Source of the DNA: Roseateles aquatilis
GTDB taxonomy: Bacteria > Pseudomonadota > Gammaproteobacteria > Burkholderiales > Burkholderiaceae_C
Reading direction: 5' to 3'
DNA length: 64,000 nucleotides
Assembly (NCBI RefSeq): GCF_002205645.1
Contig: NZ_NIOF01000003.1
Coordinates: forward strand, 248,001-312,000
This document shows positions 63,801 to 64,000 of the stretch, piece by piece; position 1 is the stretch's first letter; each line of letters opens with the position of its first letter. The notes below the pieces were generated by a model, which saw only the letters and a list, made by a program, of their open reading frames with translations, ran no database searches and had not been told where the DNA came from. The position numbers and the translations under genes are program-made.

Positions 63801-64000
63801 CGGCCTTCGGCCTGATCCCGCTGCTCTTCGCGACAGGACCGGGCTCCGAGATTCAGCGCCCTCTGGCGATCGTCGTGGTCGGCGGCCTGATCACGGCAAC
63901 GGCGCTCACGCTGATCGTGCTGCCGATCCTCTACCTGCGATTCGCTGAGCCAGCCAAGAAGGCCGATGCGCCGGATGACGCATCCGGCCCCTCCGCGGCC
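60893..64000 (+). CDS. Heavy-metal RND efflux pump, second copy (partial, 3' end beyond window)
   Basis: At least 1036 residues, open to the window edge. It starts MLTRLIQFALSQRLFVLLAG and has the RND blocks NLPIDAFPDVSSTQVKVIMK, GILIIVVVFLPLLTLQGLEG and SVGFIALLGIAVLNGVVLVT. Its fourth helix reads LAIALGMLVDAAVVVVEN: the first CzcA aspartate is Ala396 here, while Asp402 and Glu409 remain. It also has Leu where CusA uses Met573, judged from an alignment by eye, so it is probably neither a CzcA nor a Cu/Ag pump. It resembles divalent HME3 types such as ZneA, and the DmeR-like regulator hints at nickel or cobalt. Confidence 0.92.
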   Translation, partial: MLTRLIQFALSQRLFVLLAGVLLAGAGWFAFKNLPIDAFPDVSSTQVKVIMKAPGMTPEEIETRIAVPIEVEMLGIPKQRILRSVSKYGIVDVTVDFQDGTDIFWARQQVSERLANISGDLPSGISGGMAPITTPLGEMYMFTVEAPDMTLEERRNVLDWVIRPALRAVPGVADVNALGGKVHSFEVVPDPVKLAAVGLSTADVAKAIEVNNRNDGAGRLGEGDEVLLVRTEGSIKTQDDLRAIVVKSDKGLAVRLGDVAIVRNGSVTRYGVVTQNGKAEAVQGLVLGLAGANAQKVVEGVTAKLDELKPTLPKGVKVKVFYNRADLVSKAVGTVSKALLEATLLVLVLLGAFLGNVRAAVVVALVLPLSALSTFLLMRYAGMSANLMSLGGLAIALGMLVDAAVVVVENVVQHMGHDKGSSKLPKLHVIFRAVREVAAPVSAGILIIVVVFLPLLTLQGLEGKFFVPVAMTIVFALASSLVLSLTIIPVLSSFLLKKVAHEDPWLPRKLLKAYEPVLDFALRRSKVVYAVAGALLVIAAGVYMMVGKTFMPAMDEGDIIVGIEKLPSVSLEQTAALDLKIQQALMKDIPDVTGVVARAGSDEIGLDPMGLNQTDTFLILKPRADWQVKNKGELIEKIRKVLDQLPGISYSFTQPIDMRVSEMIIGVRGDLAIKVFGPDLDKLNEFAAQIETVMKQVPGNQDVYTVQNDGVQYLRVVVDRLAAGRYGLSVEDVQDALRVQIEGQRAGTVIDGTRRIPIVLRGPDSVKVSPAEFAALTLTGAGGQAVPLQEVARLERESGPVKIDREMGSRYSVVIANVAGRDLVGFVEEAKVKVAEAVKLPTGYRVTWGGQFENQQRAAERLTLVVPLALGVIFIILFTTFGSVRQALLVLSNVPFAMVGGIVALWATGEYLSVPASVGFIALLGIAVLNGVVLVTYFNQLRAAGMSLLDCVTQGAKRRLRPVCMTALITAFGLIPLLFATGPGSEIQRPLAIVVVGGLITATALTLIVLPILYLRFAEPAKKADAPDDASGPSAA

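Overview
The window looks like chromosome of a very GC-rich betaproteobacterium, order Burkholderiales, probably near Roseateles, Mitsuaria or Rubrivivax. This rests on gene order (rsfS-rlmH-maf-rng, tolB-pal-cpoB, purD-acyltransferase-hemF-nadD) and protein style, and no database search was possible. An accessory heavy-metal island starts near 36245 and runs off the right edge; by eye its GC and codon use are less extreme than the backbone's.

Region 1 (1-7087, minus strand): a LytTR-type response regulator (cut by the window edge) with its LytS-type histidine kinase, a small membrane protein, and a tightly packed run of a HerA-like ATPase (DUF853), a DUF3142 protein and an 811-residue exported protein of unknown function. 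Region 2 (7192-15057, plus strand): housekeeping genes yebC, purD, an acyltransferase, hemF, nadD, rsfS, rlmH, maf and rng, many joined by ATGA or TGATG overlaps. RsfS carries a histone-H1-like Lys/Ala tail. Region 3 (15175-21948): an orphan shortened Bug/TctC-type receptor, the Tol-Pal genes tolB-pal-cpoB, tcdA, three tRNA-Lys genes (TTT, CTT, CTT) and apbC.

Region 4 (22267-36244) is a selenium island. It encodes a selenocysteine formate dehydrogenase with an in-frame TGA at codon 196 followed by a SECIS-like hairpin. Its Fe-S and cytochrome b subunits follow, then FdhE, SelA, SelB and tRNA-Sec. A three-gene PhnD/C/E-like ABC transporter of the type called putative selenate transporter comes next, then a nitroreductase. 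selD is absent from the window. The nitroreductase is cut about 15-20 codons before its expected end by the left end of a Tn3-family transposon, and selD may once have lain just beyond it.

Region 5 (36245-64000) is the accessory island: the Tn3-family transposase, a decayed stretch, a KfrA-like coiled-coil DNA-binding protein with a palindromic operator, phosphoglucomutase, a lipoprotein, a zinc-ribbon protein and MgtC. Then comes a Czc-type Co/Zn/Cd resistance cluster (czcE-czcI-czcC-czcB-czcA-czcD-small protein-czcP-czcR-czcS). It is followed by a DmeR/RcnR-like repressor with a palindromic operator and a second RND pump (adaptor plus inner-membrane protein, cut by the window edge). A 17-bp motif (CTGACAGTTTTGTAATC and relatives) occurs in three separate promoter regions and probably binds the CzcR-type regulator, which would tie pgm, the lipoprotein, the zinc-ribbon gene, mgtC and czcE into one metal regulon.

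I found no rRNA genes, CRISPR array, phage genes or antibiotic-resistance genes. Positions were read by eye. Most start codons are supported by ribosome-binding sites or overlaps, and uncertain ones are flagged.
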